A DNA stretch of 52,895 bases, taken from the NCBI GenBank assembly GCA_009840525.1, contig VXNP01000047.1, forward strand, positions 1-52,895. Reading direction: 5' to 3'. The stretch is from Gammaproteobacteria bacterium (lineage in GTDB: Bacteria; Gemmatimonadota; Gemmatimonadetes; Longimicrobiales; Gaopeijiaceae). The translations under genes and the position numbers were made by a program. Positions within the stretch are counted from its first letter, which is position 1, and every line of letters begins with the position of its first letter. Positions 14,414 to 22,963 of the stretch are shown piece after piece. The notes under the pieces were generated by a model. The model made no database searches. It saw only the letters and a program-made list of their open reading frames with translations, and had not been told where the DNA came from.

Positions 14414-15177
14414 GCTTTCCATTCCGCAAGCAGGATGGCGTTGGCGAAGGCGTAGGGACTGCCGTAGCGGCAGCGGACGGCTTCGGATCGGGATACCTGG
14501 CGCCAGCGCCGGCGCGGGAACCGCTTGAACCAGGTCGCGCGATCCCACTCCAGCTCGCCGTTGGCGATCATGGCGTCCAGGGCGGGGTTGTAGCCGAGGG
14601 GAACGGTGATGGCCAGGAGTCCGCCGGGCGCGAGCAGGCTGCGGCATCGCTTCAGGGCGGTGGCCACCTTGGCGGCGACTGCCGGTGGTGCCGAGGTCGC
14701 CCCGGGCTCGTCGAAGCCGATGTGCTCGAAGGTCGAGATCGAGAGGATCAGGTCGAAGCGCTCGGCGGGGGCGAAGTCCACGATGTCGACCTCCAGCGAA
14801 CCCGGTTCGTACTTGTCCACGACCAGGTGGCCGCCCGGGAAGTAGTGCGGCGTGACGTGACCCACCTCCAGGAGCCGCTCGGGCGGGATGCCCGCCATCA
14901 CCGCCCGGGCCAGCGCCAGCTCCACGCAGCGCTCATTGGCCCAGGTCACGTTGTGGCGGGCGTACACCAGGGGAAGAGACGCGCCCCGGTATTCGATGGA
15001 GCGCGCCCTGAGCATGGGAATGATCAGCGGGGCCATGACCAGGCGTGCCGGCTTCAGGAAAAGCTGTGCGAAGCCGAAGCGTCGAATGAACCAGCGGATG
15101 CCGCCCGCGCGCCGCACCCAGCCCGAGACCGACGAGATCGTCGACCGGGGTTGGGCCGGAGTGTTCGCGCGAGTCAA
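14410..15177 (-). CDS. Class I SAM-dependent methyltransferase-like protein
   Basis: About 255 residues. Motif I is seen as RLLEVGHVTPHYFPGGHLVVDKYEP, here read as E-x-G followed by an acidic strand. A motif II/III region follows as FDLILSISTFEHIGFDEP and ALKRCRSLLAPGGLLAITVPLG, typical of Rossmann-fold methyltransferases. The N-terminal 60 residues include an amphipathic or hydrophobic stretch (LFLKPARLVMAPLIIPMLRAR) that could touch the membrane. The start is uncertain. A TTG at 15177 with AGGA nearby is preferred, and a GTG at 15117 is the alternative. The gene lies between the alpha/beta hydrolase gene and apt on one minus-strand unit. The substrate is not identifiable. Confidence 0.72.
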   Translation of the reverse strand: MTRANTPAQPRSTISSVSGWVRRAGGIRWFIRRFGFAQLFLKPARLVMAPLIIPMLRARSIEYRGASLPLVYARHNVTWANERCVELALARAVMAGIPPERLLEVGHVTPHYFPGGHLVVDKYEPGSLEVDIVDFAPAERFDLILSISTFEHIGFDEPGATSAPPAVAAKVATALKRCRSLLAPGGLLAITVPLGYNPALDAMIANGELEWDRATWFKRFPRRRWRQVSRSEAVRCRYGSPYAFANAILLAEWKA

Positions 15178-15209
15178 GATCCTGACCGGGGTCGAGGGAA
15201 GCGGCCGGG

Positions 15210-16331
15210 CTACATCAGCCGGAAGATGCTGGCGAGGGCGTTCAGAAAGCGCAACGCCTCCGAAGCCGTGTGCAGGAGGGAGGTGCGCTCCCGCCCCGAC
15301 GCGTGAGCGAAGAGGCCGGTGATCGTGGTCGTGACGTCTGCGTCTGGCGGGAAGGCGCGTCCCAGCTTGATGGTCTGGGTGTAGGGGAAGAGCTGGTCGG
15401 CGGTGCCGTGCACCAGCCGCACCGGAACGTCTACGCGCGGCAGGTACGGCACGGGGTTCAATTCCGGGATGGTAGCCATCACTTCGCCCAGCCCCTCGGC
15501 CACGAGCCCGCCGCGCAACGGGTCGGGCAGGGCGCCGGCGGGTGGGGCGAGCGTCTCGAAGAGGGGCTGCTCGCGGGATGCGAGGCTGGCCGCCAGGCGA
15601 CGCCTCTCGGGCTCGATCGCGGGGTCGGTGGCGAGCACGTTGTTGTCGCCCGTGTAGGCGGCCAGTGCCCGCAATGCCTCCGCAACCCTGCCAGCGGTCC
15701 CGTATCCCGGGATGCGGGTCAGGTAGTTCGCGCCAACGACCCAGCGCGCGTAAGGGTCGGGGGCAAGGGACTCCTCGCGGCCATCGAGTTCGTGCGCCCC
15801 TGTGAACTGGAAGCGGGAGGACTCCTCCACGGAACAGTAGCCCCCGAACGCGACCACGCAGGCGATGCGGCCGGCGAGCGCCGGGTCGGTCGGGGCGATG
15901 ATGGCCTGGGGGGCACCGAAGGAGAAGCCCACCAGCCCCACCTGGCGGGAGGCGAGCTCGCGCTGCTCCTCCAGGGCGCTCAGCGAGGCCGAGATGGTGG
16001 AGGTGGTGGCCCCGGTGGAGAGCTCGATTCCCCGCCATTCCGGGATTTCCGGCACCATCGCCGCCTGACCGGCGGACGCGACTGCGCGCGCGAACCGCAC
16101 CAGGTAGGGGTGGTCCCGTCCGGAGCGCGTGATCCCGTGGAGGATCACCCAGACGGGAGTCGGCCGGCGCCGCTCCGCGCGGGCGCGGCGGACCGCCGCG
16201 CGAGGCAGGAACAGCGAAGCCGGAAGTCGGCGCCCCCCGCGCTCGATGTTGATCTCGCGCTCCACCACCGGGGCCCAACCCGTCATGAAGCTGCGTGCAA
16301 AGCGGATCGCCGGCCCGTATCCCGAGGTCAT
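15210..16331 (-). CDS. Alpha/beta hydrolase (dienelactone-hydrolase-like)
   Basis: A 373-residue alpha/beta hydrolase. The oxyanion region reads VWVILHGITRSG, and the nucleophile elbow is VGFSFGAPQA with the catalytic serine at residue 137. A late acid/His region is VRLVHGTADQLFPYTQ with a His in LFAHASGRE. No signal peptide is evident, so it is probably cytosolic. The ATG at 16331 lacks a convincing ribosome-binding site, and a GTG six bases upstream is in frame. The palindrome AAGCTAGCTT (16338-16347) sits just before the start. It is the first gene of the minus unit that continues into the methyltransferase gene and apt. The ester or amide substrate is unknown. Confidence 0.82.
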   Translation of the reverse strand: MTSGYGPAIRFARSFMTGWAPVVEREINIERGGRRLPASLFLPRAAVRRARAERRRPTPVWVILHGITRSGRDHPYLVRFARAVASAGQAAMVPEIPEWRGIELSTGATTSTISASLSALEEQRELASRQVGLVGFSFGAPQAIIAPTDPALAGRIACVVAFGGYCSVEESSRFQFTGAHELDGREESLAPDPYARWVVGANYLTRIPGYGTAGRVAEALRALAAYTGDNNVLATDPAIEPERRRLAASLASREQPLFETLAPPAGALPDPLRGGLVAEGLGEVMATIPELNPVPYLPRVDVPVRLVHGTADQLFPYTQTIKLGRAFPPDADVTTTITGLFAHASGRERTSLLHTASEALRFLNALASIFRLM

Positions 16332-16540
16332 GGCCACAAGCTAGCTTATTCTCGCGCACACCCCCATCATCCTGCGGCCCGACGCTGCTGCAGGGACCGG
16401 CCGGCGCGGGCCGGCACCGACCGAATCTCCGAGACCGAACTCATGGCACAACGCCACCTTCTGTCAGCGTGTTGGCGGCGCGCACCACGGGCAGTCCCGG
16501 GCGAACGCGTCCCTGCGACCTGCTCCAGCCCGGCGGATCG

Positions 16541-17845
16541 GTGATCCGGCTCCCGGTCCGCTCGGAGACCGCCAGGCGCGGCGAGCAGGCGAGGCCCGCC
16601 GTCTGGTTCCACACCTTCGGGTGCCGGGCCAACCAGTACGACACCGAGCGCATGCGCCAGGAACTGGAGGTCGGGGGCGCCCGCACCGTCGCTCGGCCCG
16701 GCGAGGCGGATGCGCTGGTGGTGAACACCTGCACGGTCACCAACCAGGCGGATGCCGAGGCGCGCCGGCTGGTGCGCCGGCTGAGGCGCGAGAACCCGGG
16801 CGCGCGCATCCTGGTGGCGGGCTGTTCGGCCGCCCTGCGCGAGGACGACTACCGGAGCATGCCGGAGGTGGACGGCGTGGTGCCGGGACAGGACGCGCTG
16901 GCGCTGGCGAGCCGGCTTGCGACTCTGGACCTGGCCTTCGGTCCGCCGTCGGCCGGGGAAGGCCCCCTGCTGCGCAATGAGAGAGGCACCCGGGCCTGGC
17001 TGAAGGTCCAGGACGGGTGCGACCGCAAGTGCTCGTTCTGCGCCACCCGGCTGGCACGCGGCGCGTCCGTCTCGCGCCCGCCCGCCGACGTGGTGCGGGA
17101 AGCCCGGGCGCTGGCGCGCGTCCATCCCGAACTCGTGATCACCGGCATCCACATCGGGCACTACGGCAGGGACCTGGAGCCGCGCACCACGCTGGCGGAA
17201 CTGTGCGCCCTGCTGCTGGACTCCGTGCCGGTTCGCATCCGGCTCTCGTCCATCGAGGCGACCGAAATCGACGACGCGCTGATGGCGTTGCTCGCCGATT
17301 CGGGGGGGCGCCTGGCCCCTCATCTGCATGTTCCCCTGCAGAGCGGCTCGGACAAGGTGTTGAGGCTCATGCGGCGCTGGCACACGCGTGCGGCGTACCG
17401 CCAGCGGGTCCTCGAGATCGCCGGGAAAATGGGACCGCTGGGGCTCGGCGCCGACATCATCGTCGGCTTCCCCGGCGAGGGCGAGGAAGAGTTCGAGGAG
17501 ACCCGTGCGCTGGTCGAAGAGCTTCCGTACACCTACCTGCACGTGTTCCCGTTCTCCGTCCGCCCGGGCACCGCGGCCGCCGAGCTCCCGGATCGGGTGC
17601 CGGGCGATGTCGCCGCGGCGCGCTCACGCGTGCTCCGGGAGATGGCGCTGGACAAGAAGGAGCGCTACCGGCGCGGCCGTGCCGGAACCGTCGCGGACAT
17701 CGTGGTGGAGGGCTCGCGTCAGCGGATTGCGGGCGTCACCGGCGACTACCTGCGCACCCGGATCGACGGACGAGCCGCGCCCGGCGATCGCTTCCGTTCC
17801 GTCCTTGAGCTTCGCGACGGAGAGCTGGTGGCCGCCGTGAACTGA
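16541..17845 (+). CDS. mtaB: tRNA t6A methylthiotransferase MtaB
   Basis: A 434-residue radical-SAM enzyme that adds a methylthio group to t6A37 of tRNA. The N-terminal UPF0004 domain has FHTFGCRANQYDTERM, VVNTCTVTNQADAEARR and VAGCSAAL, whose three cysteines bind one Fe-S cluster. The radical SAM motif is CDRKCSFC. Downstream are ITGIHIGHYGRDL, LHVPLQSGSDKVLRLMRRWH, ADIIVGFPGEGEEEF and a final TRAM-like region. The CRANQYD plus VTNQAD combination fits MtaB better than MiaB. The GTG at 16541 begins just before the conserved part. The 209-base gap upstream is divergent from the hydrolase gene and shows no other gene. Confidence 0.93.
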   Translation: MIRLPVRSETARRGEQARPAVWFHTFGCRANQYDTERMRQELEVGGARTVARPGEADALVVNTCTVTNQADAEARRLVRRLRRENPGARILVAGCSAALREDDYRSMPEVDGVVPGQDALALASRLATLDLAFGPPSAGEGPLLRNERGTRAWLKVQDGCDRKCSFCATRLARGASVSRPPADVVREARALARVHPELVITGIHIGHYGRDLEPRTTLAELCALLLDSVPVRIRLSSIEATEIDDALMALLADSGGRLAPHLHVPLQSGSDKVLRLMRRWHTRAAYRQRVLEIAGKMGPLGLGADIIVGFPGEGEEEFEETRALVEELPYTYLHVFPFSVRPGTAAAELPDRVPGDVAAARSRVLREMALDKKERYRRGRAGTVADIVVEGSRQRIAGVTGDYLRTRIDGRAAPGDRFRSVLELRDGELVAAVN

Positions 17846-17940
17846 TCTCCCCCACGCCCGCCGGCCGGGGCAACCCTTTTGGCCCGGGGCATCGTCTCCC
17901 TCAGCGGGAAGGGCAGCGGAGCCTGAGACGAGGAGGGGGG

Positions 17941-20391
17941 ATGAGGTGGGGGAATGTGATTCCGCAGAGCCTGTCGGACTTTGTGCCGTTCGGCAGGGCG
18001 CTGGCTCTGATTGCTGCAAGTCTTGCCTGGGGCACGAGTCCGGCCGCGGCACAGGTCGATCTGGTCGGCACGGTACGGGACTCGGTCAGCAACGAAGTGC
18101 TGCCCAACGTGCTGGTGTCCGTGGACGACCACGCCTTCCGGGCGTTCACCAACGAGTTCGGCCGCTTCGTCCTGATCGGCCTGCCCGCCGAGGCGAACCG
18201 CGTCCTGCGGGTGGAGCACCTGGGCTACGAGACCCGGGAGATCGCGCTCGATGCCGATAGGGGCCGCGAGCTTTCGGTCCTGCTCGTGCCGCGCGCCATC
18301 GAGATCGACGGCGTGACCGTGACCGCGACCACCGCGACCGATATCGTCGCGCAGGGAGAGGCGGCGGGACAGATCGCGCTTTCCCCGCAGCGGCTGGGGA
18401 CGCTTCCCTCGCTCGGGGAAACCGACGTCTTCCGAGCGCTCCAGCTTCTTCCGGGCGTGAGCGGCACCAACGACGCCACCTCCGGTCTCTTCGTGCGCGG
18501 AGGGACGCCCGACGAGAACCTGGTGCTTCTGGACGGCATGACCGTCTACCATGTGGACCACTTCTTCGGGGTATTCAGCGCGTTCAATTCGGATGCCGTC
18601 CAGGACGTTCGGCTCTTCAAGGGGGGCTTTCCTGCGCAGTACGGAGGACGGACCTCCAGCGTCGTCGAGATGGTCGGCAAGTCGGGGAACCCGGAGGAAT
18701 TCCGCATGTCGGGCGGGCTCAACCTGCTGAGCGCCCGCGCCGTGACCGAAGTCCCGCTCGGCGGGAAGGGGTCGTGGCTGGTCTCGGCGCGCCGGTCCTA
18801 CACCGATCTGATGCGAACCGGCCTGTACAACGAGATCTTCGGGACGCTGGAGGGAGCCGATGATGCGGAGGCAGGCCTGCCCGGGCCGGGTGGGGGCTTC
18901 GGAGGCGGTTTCGGCCGCTTCGGCAACTTCCAGCAGCAGACCTTCGAGCCCGACTTTTACTTCTACGACCTGAACTCGAAGCTCACCTTTCTGCCTACCT
19001 CCAGCGATGTCCTGACGCTCTCCGTCTACGGCGGCGAGGACCGCCTGGACAAGTCGACGCCGGGGCAGGAGATCGCGACCCCCGCGGGTGACACCCGGCT
19101 GACCCCGGACCGGGCGGACCTCTCCAACTGGGGCAACCGCGGTGTGAGCGGTCGCTGGGCCCGGCAGTGGGGCAGCCGGCTGGCGACGGACGCCCTGTTC
19201 GCGTACTCGCAGTATTTCTCCGAGGCGACCCTCGACGTGGCCTCCTCGCAGTTCGCGCGCGGGTTCGACGAAGACAACCGCGTCAAGGACCTGACCGCCC
19301 GCCTGGACAACACCTGGCGGCCCTTTCCGTCCTCCGAGATCGGGTTCGGGGCCCAGTTCACCCGGAGCGACGTGGGTTACGCCCTGACCCGTCTGCGGGG
19401 GGATTCGGCGCAGACGCTCAACCTGGACGGCGAGAGCAACCTCACGGCCGGGTATCTCCAGCATTCCTGGACGCCCTCCGCGCGCGCCGACCTGACCGCA
19501 GGGCTTCGGGTAACCAACTACGACGGGACGGGGCAGACCTACTGGGAACCGCGCGCGTCGGCGCGCTATTCCCTGACCGACCAACTCTCCCTGACCGGCG
19601 CATGGGGCCGCTACAACCAGTTCGTGAAGCGGGTCGAGAACGAGGACATCCTGGAGGGAAGCCGCGACTTCTGGATCCTCGCCGGCGACAACATCGCGCC
19701 GTCTTCCGCCGAACACTGGATCGCGGGCATCGGCTACGAAACCGACGACTACCTGTTCGACGTCGAAGCCTACGTGCGCGACCTGGGAGGCGTCGCACAG
19801 TTCTCGACGCGGTCGCGGCGGGCGCCCGGTCAGCAGCTCGCCGAGCTCTTCTTCGAGGGCACGGGCACGGCCCGGGGCATCGAGCTGCTGGCGCAGAAGA
19901 AGCGCGGCGCCCTCACCGGCTGGATCGGCTATACCCTCGCGAACGTGGAGCACGAGCTGGCCGGGTTCAACGACGGATTCCCGTTTCCCGCGAGCCACGA
20001 CCAGCGCCACGAGGTCAAGGCCGTCGGCAGCTACCAGCTTGGGCGCTGGACGCTGACGGGAGGATGGGTCTACGGCTCGGGCAAGCCGTACACGGTGCCC
20101 GAAGCCCAGTATCCAATCACGCTGCTGGACGGGCGCACCCTCAACTACATTCACGTCGGTTCGAAGAACGGCGAGCGCCTGCCCGCCTATCACCGCCTCG
20201 ATCTGGCCGCAAGCCGACGCTTCGAGGTGCGCGAGTTCTTCTACGAGCTGAACCTGTCCGTCTTCAACGTCTACGGCCGCAACAACGTGTGGTATCGCCA
20301 ATTCGACCTGACGGACCTGCCGATGCTCGTCACGGACGTCACGACGCTCGGATTCACGCCCAGCATCGGCGTTCGCGCGGGCTTTCGGTAG
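17941..20391 (+). CDS. TonB-dependent receptor with carboxypeptidase-like N-terminal domain
   Basis: An 816-residue outer-membrane receptor. The signal peptide ends TSPAAAQ. Residues ~40-125 are a CarboxypepD_reg-like domain (LVGTVRDSVSNEVLPNVLVS, FTNEFGRFVLIGLP). A plug domain follows (LPGVSGTNDATSGLFVRGG, ENLVLLDGMTVYHVDHFFG, FKGGFPAQYGGRTSSVVE), and then the beta-barrel to an aromatic end (VRAGFR). There is no STN domain, so extracytoplasmic sigma signalling is not expected. GAGGAGGGGGG precedes the ATG. The next gene is DUF4249, matching the receptor/lipoprotein pairing known in Bacteroidota. The imported substrate is unknown. Confidence 0.92.
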   Translation: MRWGNVIPQSLSDFVPFGRALALIAASLAWGTSPAAAQVDLVGTVRDSVSNEVLPNVLVSVDDHAFRAFTNEFGRFVLIGLPAEANRVLRVEHLGYETREIALDADRGRELSVLLVPRAIEIDGVTVTATTATDIVAQGEAAGQIALSPQRLGTLPSLGETDVFRALQLLPGVSGTNDATSGLFVRGGTPDENLVLLDGMTVYHVDHFFGVFSAFNSDAVQDVRLFKGGFPAQYGGRTSSVVEMVGKSGNPEEFRMSGGLNLLSARAVTEVPLGGKGSWLVSARRSYTDLMRTGLYNEIFGTLEGADDAEAGLPGPGGGFGGGFGRFGNFQQQTFEPDFYFYDLNSKLTFLPTSSDVLTLSVYGGEDRLDKSTPGQEIATPAGDTRLTPDRADLSNWGNRGVSGRWARQWGSRLATDALFAYSQYFSEATLDVASSQFARGFDEDNRVKDLTARLDNTWRPFPSSEIGFGAQFTRSDVGYALTRLRGDSAQTLNLDGESNLTAGYLQHSWTPSARADLTAGLRVTNYDGTGQTYWEPRASARYSLTDQLSLTGAWGRYNQFVKRVENEDILEGSRDFWILAGDNIAPSSAEHWIAGIGYETDDYLFDVEAYVRDLGGVAQFSTRSRRAPGQQLAELFFEGTGTARGIELLAQKKRGALTGWIGYTLANVEHELAGFNDGFPFPASHDQRHEVKAVGSYQLGRWTLTGGWVYGSGKPYTVPEAQYPITLLDGRTLNYIHVGSKNGERLPAYHRLDLAASRRFEVREFFYELNLSVFNVYGRNNVWYRQFDLTDLPMLVTDVTTLGFTPSIGVRAGFR

Positions 20392-20403
20392 AGGAGAACC
20401 ACC

Positions 20404-21231
20404 ATGAGCACAAGAATCGCTTCTTCGTTCATCGCAGCTCTTGCGCTGGGTGCGGCTGCCGCCTGCGACGACGACCTGGCCTTCGCGCCCGAGACCCCGG
20501 ACACCTTCGTCGTGCAGGCCTTTCTCTTCGCCGGGGAGCCGGTCACCGAGGTCACCGTGACGGGCGTACTCCCCGTCGGCGCTGACTCCACCGCTGTCGC
20601 CGCCCCGATCGCGGACGCACGCATCGCGATCTTTCGCGAGGGCGAACGGTACGAGCTGGCCCCCTCCGAGGCTGAGCCGGGCCGGTATCACTATCCCGGT
20701 GACGACCTGCTGGTCGAAGTCGGAGATGTCTTCACCCTGGAGGCCTCCCACGGCGGCCGCACTGCAACCGCAGAGACGGCCGTTCCGGTCCCGCCGCAGG
20801 GGTTGTCGCTGTCGGCGACCGTCATGGCGCCACCCGAGTTCGGCGTCCGGGGCGGCGGCTTCCAGCCGGGAGCGGACGACGCGCTGGTGGCGCGCTGGGA
20901 GAACTCCGCCAGCGCGCTCCACTACGTCGTCGTAGACAACATCGAGGCGGATCCGGCGCCCTTTGCCGAGAGCCCGTTCGGGGGAGGGTTCGCGCGGCGC
21001 TTCGTCCAGCGCCCGACCGCGGGTGACAGCGCGCTCGTCAGCGCCCGCTCGCTGTCCTGGTTCGGCCGCCATCGGGTGAAGCTCTACCGGGTCAACGAGG
21101 AGTACGCCGACCTCTACGAGGGCCTCAACCAGGATTCCCGGGATCTCAACGAACCCCCGTCGAACGTGCGAGGCGCGTTGGGCGTGTTCTCGGCGTTCAG
21201 CGCCGACAGCGCGTTCTTCGAGGTGCGGTGA
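20404..21231 (+). CDS. DUF4249-like lipoprotein, partner of the TonB receptor
   Basis: A 275-residue protein with a lipoprotein signal ending AAAACDDD, where the Cys at about residue 21 would be lipidated. The body is rich in beta strands: VVQAFLFAGEPVTEVTVTGV, DARIAIFREGERYEL, YHYPGDDLLVEVGD. Later come ALHYVVVDNIEAD and a final GALGVFSAFSADSAFF strand. This layout matches DUF4249, found just downstream of TonB receptors and thought to form a surface or periplasmic partner. It starts 12 bases after the receptor stop with GAGGAGAA before the ATG, so the two are one operon. Confidence 0.75.
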   Translation: MSTRIASSFIAALALGAAAACDDDLAFAPETPDTFVVQAFLFAGEPVTEVTVTGVLPVGADSTAVAAPIADARIAIFREGERYELAPSEAEPGRYHYPGDDLLVEVGDVFTLEASHGGRTATAETAVPVPPQGLSLSATVMAPPEFGVRGGGFQPGADDALVARWENSASALHYVVVDNIEADPAPFAESPFGGGFARRFVQRPTAGDSALVSARSLSWFGRHRVKLYRVNEEYADLYEGLNQDSRDLNEPPSNVRGALGVFSAFSADSAFFEVR

Positions 21232-21293
21232 CCACGGCGTGAACGAATCCCGGACCGGGCCGGGGGCAGTTTCGCAGGGGTCCGTCACCGATT

Positions 21294-21311
21294 GTTGGCG
21301 AAGCGCCCAAC
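21294..21311 (+). terminator. Possible hairpin terminator after the DUF4249 gene
   Basis: GTTGGCG and CGCCCAAC can pair around a three-base AAG loop with one bulged base. The element lies between the DUF4249 stop and the next gene. It is followed by CTTGTCCC, not a real T tract, so termination is only a possibility. Confidence 0.28.
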
Positions 21312-21347
21312 CTTGTCCCACGCCGTCGGACACGTCCATCATTAGGA

Positions 21348-22940
21348 ATGAGGGGATGGATTCAACGTCGAGGATTGAAGAAGCGCGCAGGCGACGGCGC
21401 GACGCCTCGTGACCGGCGATGCGCGCGCCATCCGTCGCTTTTCGGCATCCTGTTGGTGCTCCTGACGTCTGCCGCGTCCACACCCGCGGCGCTTGCGGGC
21501 CAGGACGAAGCCGCGATCATCCGCCAGGTTCCGCGCTGGTCCGTGGAGGGCAGCCTGGGCTCGCGTTTGGTGGGCACCCTCTACGACGACTTCGTCACCC
21601 GGAAGACCCTCGCCGACCTCCCGAGCCAGACGCGCTGGAAGGAAACCGCCAGCCTTGGGCCGGAGGCACGAGTGGTGCTGCGGCACAACCCCGTCGGGGG
21701 TGCGGGCCTCTACCTGACGCTGCTCGCCGGCCACTCGGGAACCATGGCGCGCTATTCGGGTGCGCTCTCCCCCCCCGAAGAGATCTCGCGCAGCACGAAC
21801 TACTACGGCGTCGGCTTCGGCCTCGGCATGAAGCTGTCGGAGTGGGACCGCGGGCGGGGCCTGCTGGCGTACAACCTGGGAACCGTTGCGCTCACGCAGA
21901 CTATCGATCTGTCGCCGGGGCATCGCGACGCGTTCGCGCAGATGGATGCGCGACATCCCGGGGAGATCGAGTGGACCTCGCGCACGTCCACGTCGTGGGG
22001 ACTCGATCTGGGCGCATCGCTGCGCGTCCCCATCGGGGAGAATTCGGCGCTCCGTTTCTCGTTCCGGGACCTGGTGATCCCGGTCAACACGGCCCAGCTC
22101 GCGGCCCAGGAGCGCGACGACGTAAAGTCGATCTCCAGCGAACGGGTCGCCTTCAGCCTGGCGCCGTTCACCGCGCACCAGATGAGTCTCAGCGCGGGCT
22201 TCGAGTACGTCATATCCTGGGGCCCCCCGCGGAGGGACGTGGTGCGCGTTCTGCCGGAGCGCGTCGATGTCGCGGTAGCCGACCCGGCGGTCGAGGCCGC
22301 CCTGGAAACCGCGGCGGCAGGGGATACGGCGCGGGCCGTCGCTTCCCTCCAGCAGCGTGTCGCGCTGGTGCCGCAGGACGGTCTCGCATGGCGCGAACTG
22401 GCGCTGCTGCAGGCTCCGCGCGCCGAGTTCGATCCCACGGTCCGCGACCAGACGCTGGCCTATCTCGAACGTGCCCTCAACATGAATCCCGGAGACACGG
22501 AACTGTTGCGGGCGTACGGCCGCATCCGCGGCATGGTGCAGCGGGAGGGGCGGGTTCCGGAAGCCGTCGAGGTGCGCAGACTCGAGCTCTCCCGGCTCGT
22601 CGTTCAGGGCGCAAGCGACGGAAGCCTGCGGCTGTCCGGGGCCGCGCGAGGGCTCGGGGCCGACCCCCAGGGGACCTACCGATACGCGATAACGGTAGAG
22701 GTGTTCGATGCCGATGGCCGGATGATGCGCGTCCGGCCCGGGCTGGACGAGGCCCGGGTGGACCCGGAAGGGCGTCTGGTTGTCGAGGGAGACGGGGATC
22801 GGCTTCCCTTGGCGCTCGCCCTGGACCTCTTCCTGGTTCAGCCGGAACCCGGCATCTATTCGCTCCGTCTGAGACTGACCGATCTGGAGTCGGGGGCCAC
22901 CGTTGAGACCAGCGAAGGCTTCGAGGTGCCGGGGAGCTGA
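21348..22940 (+). CDS. Exported beta-strand-rich protein with TPR-like segment
   Basis: A 530-residue protein, not matched to a named family. A signal peptide lies after an Arg-rich start, ending PAALAGQDE near residue 52. Residues ~60-285 look like an outer-membrane beta-barrel: alternating strands such as ARVVLRHNPVGGAGLYLTLL, NYYGVGFGLGMKL and MSLSAGFEYVISWGPP. Residues ~305-410 contain a TPR-like helical pair (ALETAAAGDTARAVASLQQR, ALNMNPGDTELLRAYGR). A beta-sandwich-like tail follows. It precedes the DUF2723 gene by 23 bases, so shared transcription is likely. It may be an envelope scaffold; the function is unknown. Confidence 0.7.
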   Translation: MRGWIQRRGLKKRAGDGATPRDRRCARHPSLFGILLVLLTSAASTPAALAGQDEAAIIRQVPRWSVEGSLGSRLVGTLYDDFVTRKTLADLPSQTRWKETASLGPEARVVLRHNPVGGAGLYLTLLAGHSGTMARYSGALSPPEEISRSTNYYGVGFGLGMKLSEWDRGRGLLAYNLGTVALTQTIDLSPGHRDAFAQMDARHPGEIEWTSRTSTSWGLDLGASLRVPIGENSALRFSFRDLVIPVNTAQLAAQERDDVKSISSERVAFSLAPFTAHQMSLSAGFEYVISWGPPRRDVVRVLPERVDVAVADPAVEAALETAAAGDTARAVASLQQRVALVPQDGLAWRELALLQAPRAEFDPTVRDQTLAYLERALNMNPGDTELLRAYGRIRGMVQREGRVPEAVEVRRLELSRLVVQGASDGSLRLSGAARGLGADPQGTYRYAITVEVFDADGRMMRVRPGLDEARVDPEGRLVVEGDGDRLPLALALDLFLVQPEPGIYSLRLRLTDLESGATVETSEGFEVPGS

Positions 22941-22963
22941 CCGCGGATTCCCGGCCCATTGAG

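Noticed and set aside
15178-16359. A long upstream extension of the methyltransferase frame
   Set aside because: It overlaps the alpha/beta hydrolase gene in another frame and has shadow composition.
17746-21483. A 1245-codon open frame on the minus strand across the TonB receptor and DUF4249 genes
   Set aside because: It is an antisense shadow of high-GC coding DNA. Its translation is Arg/Gly/Val-rich with no domain, while the plus strand has clear receptor motifs.
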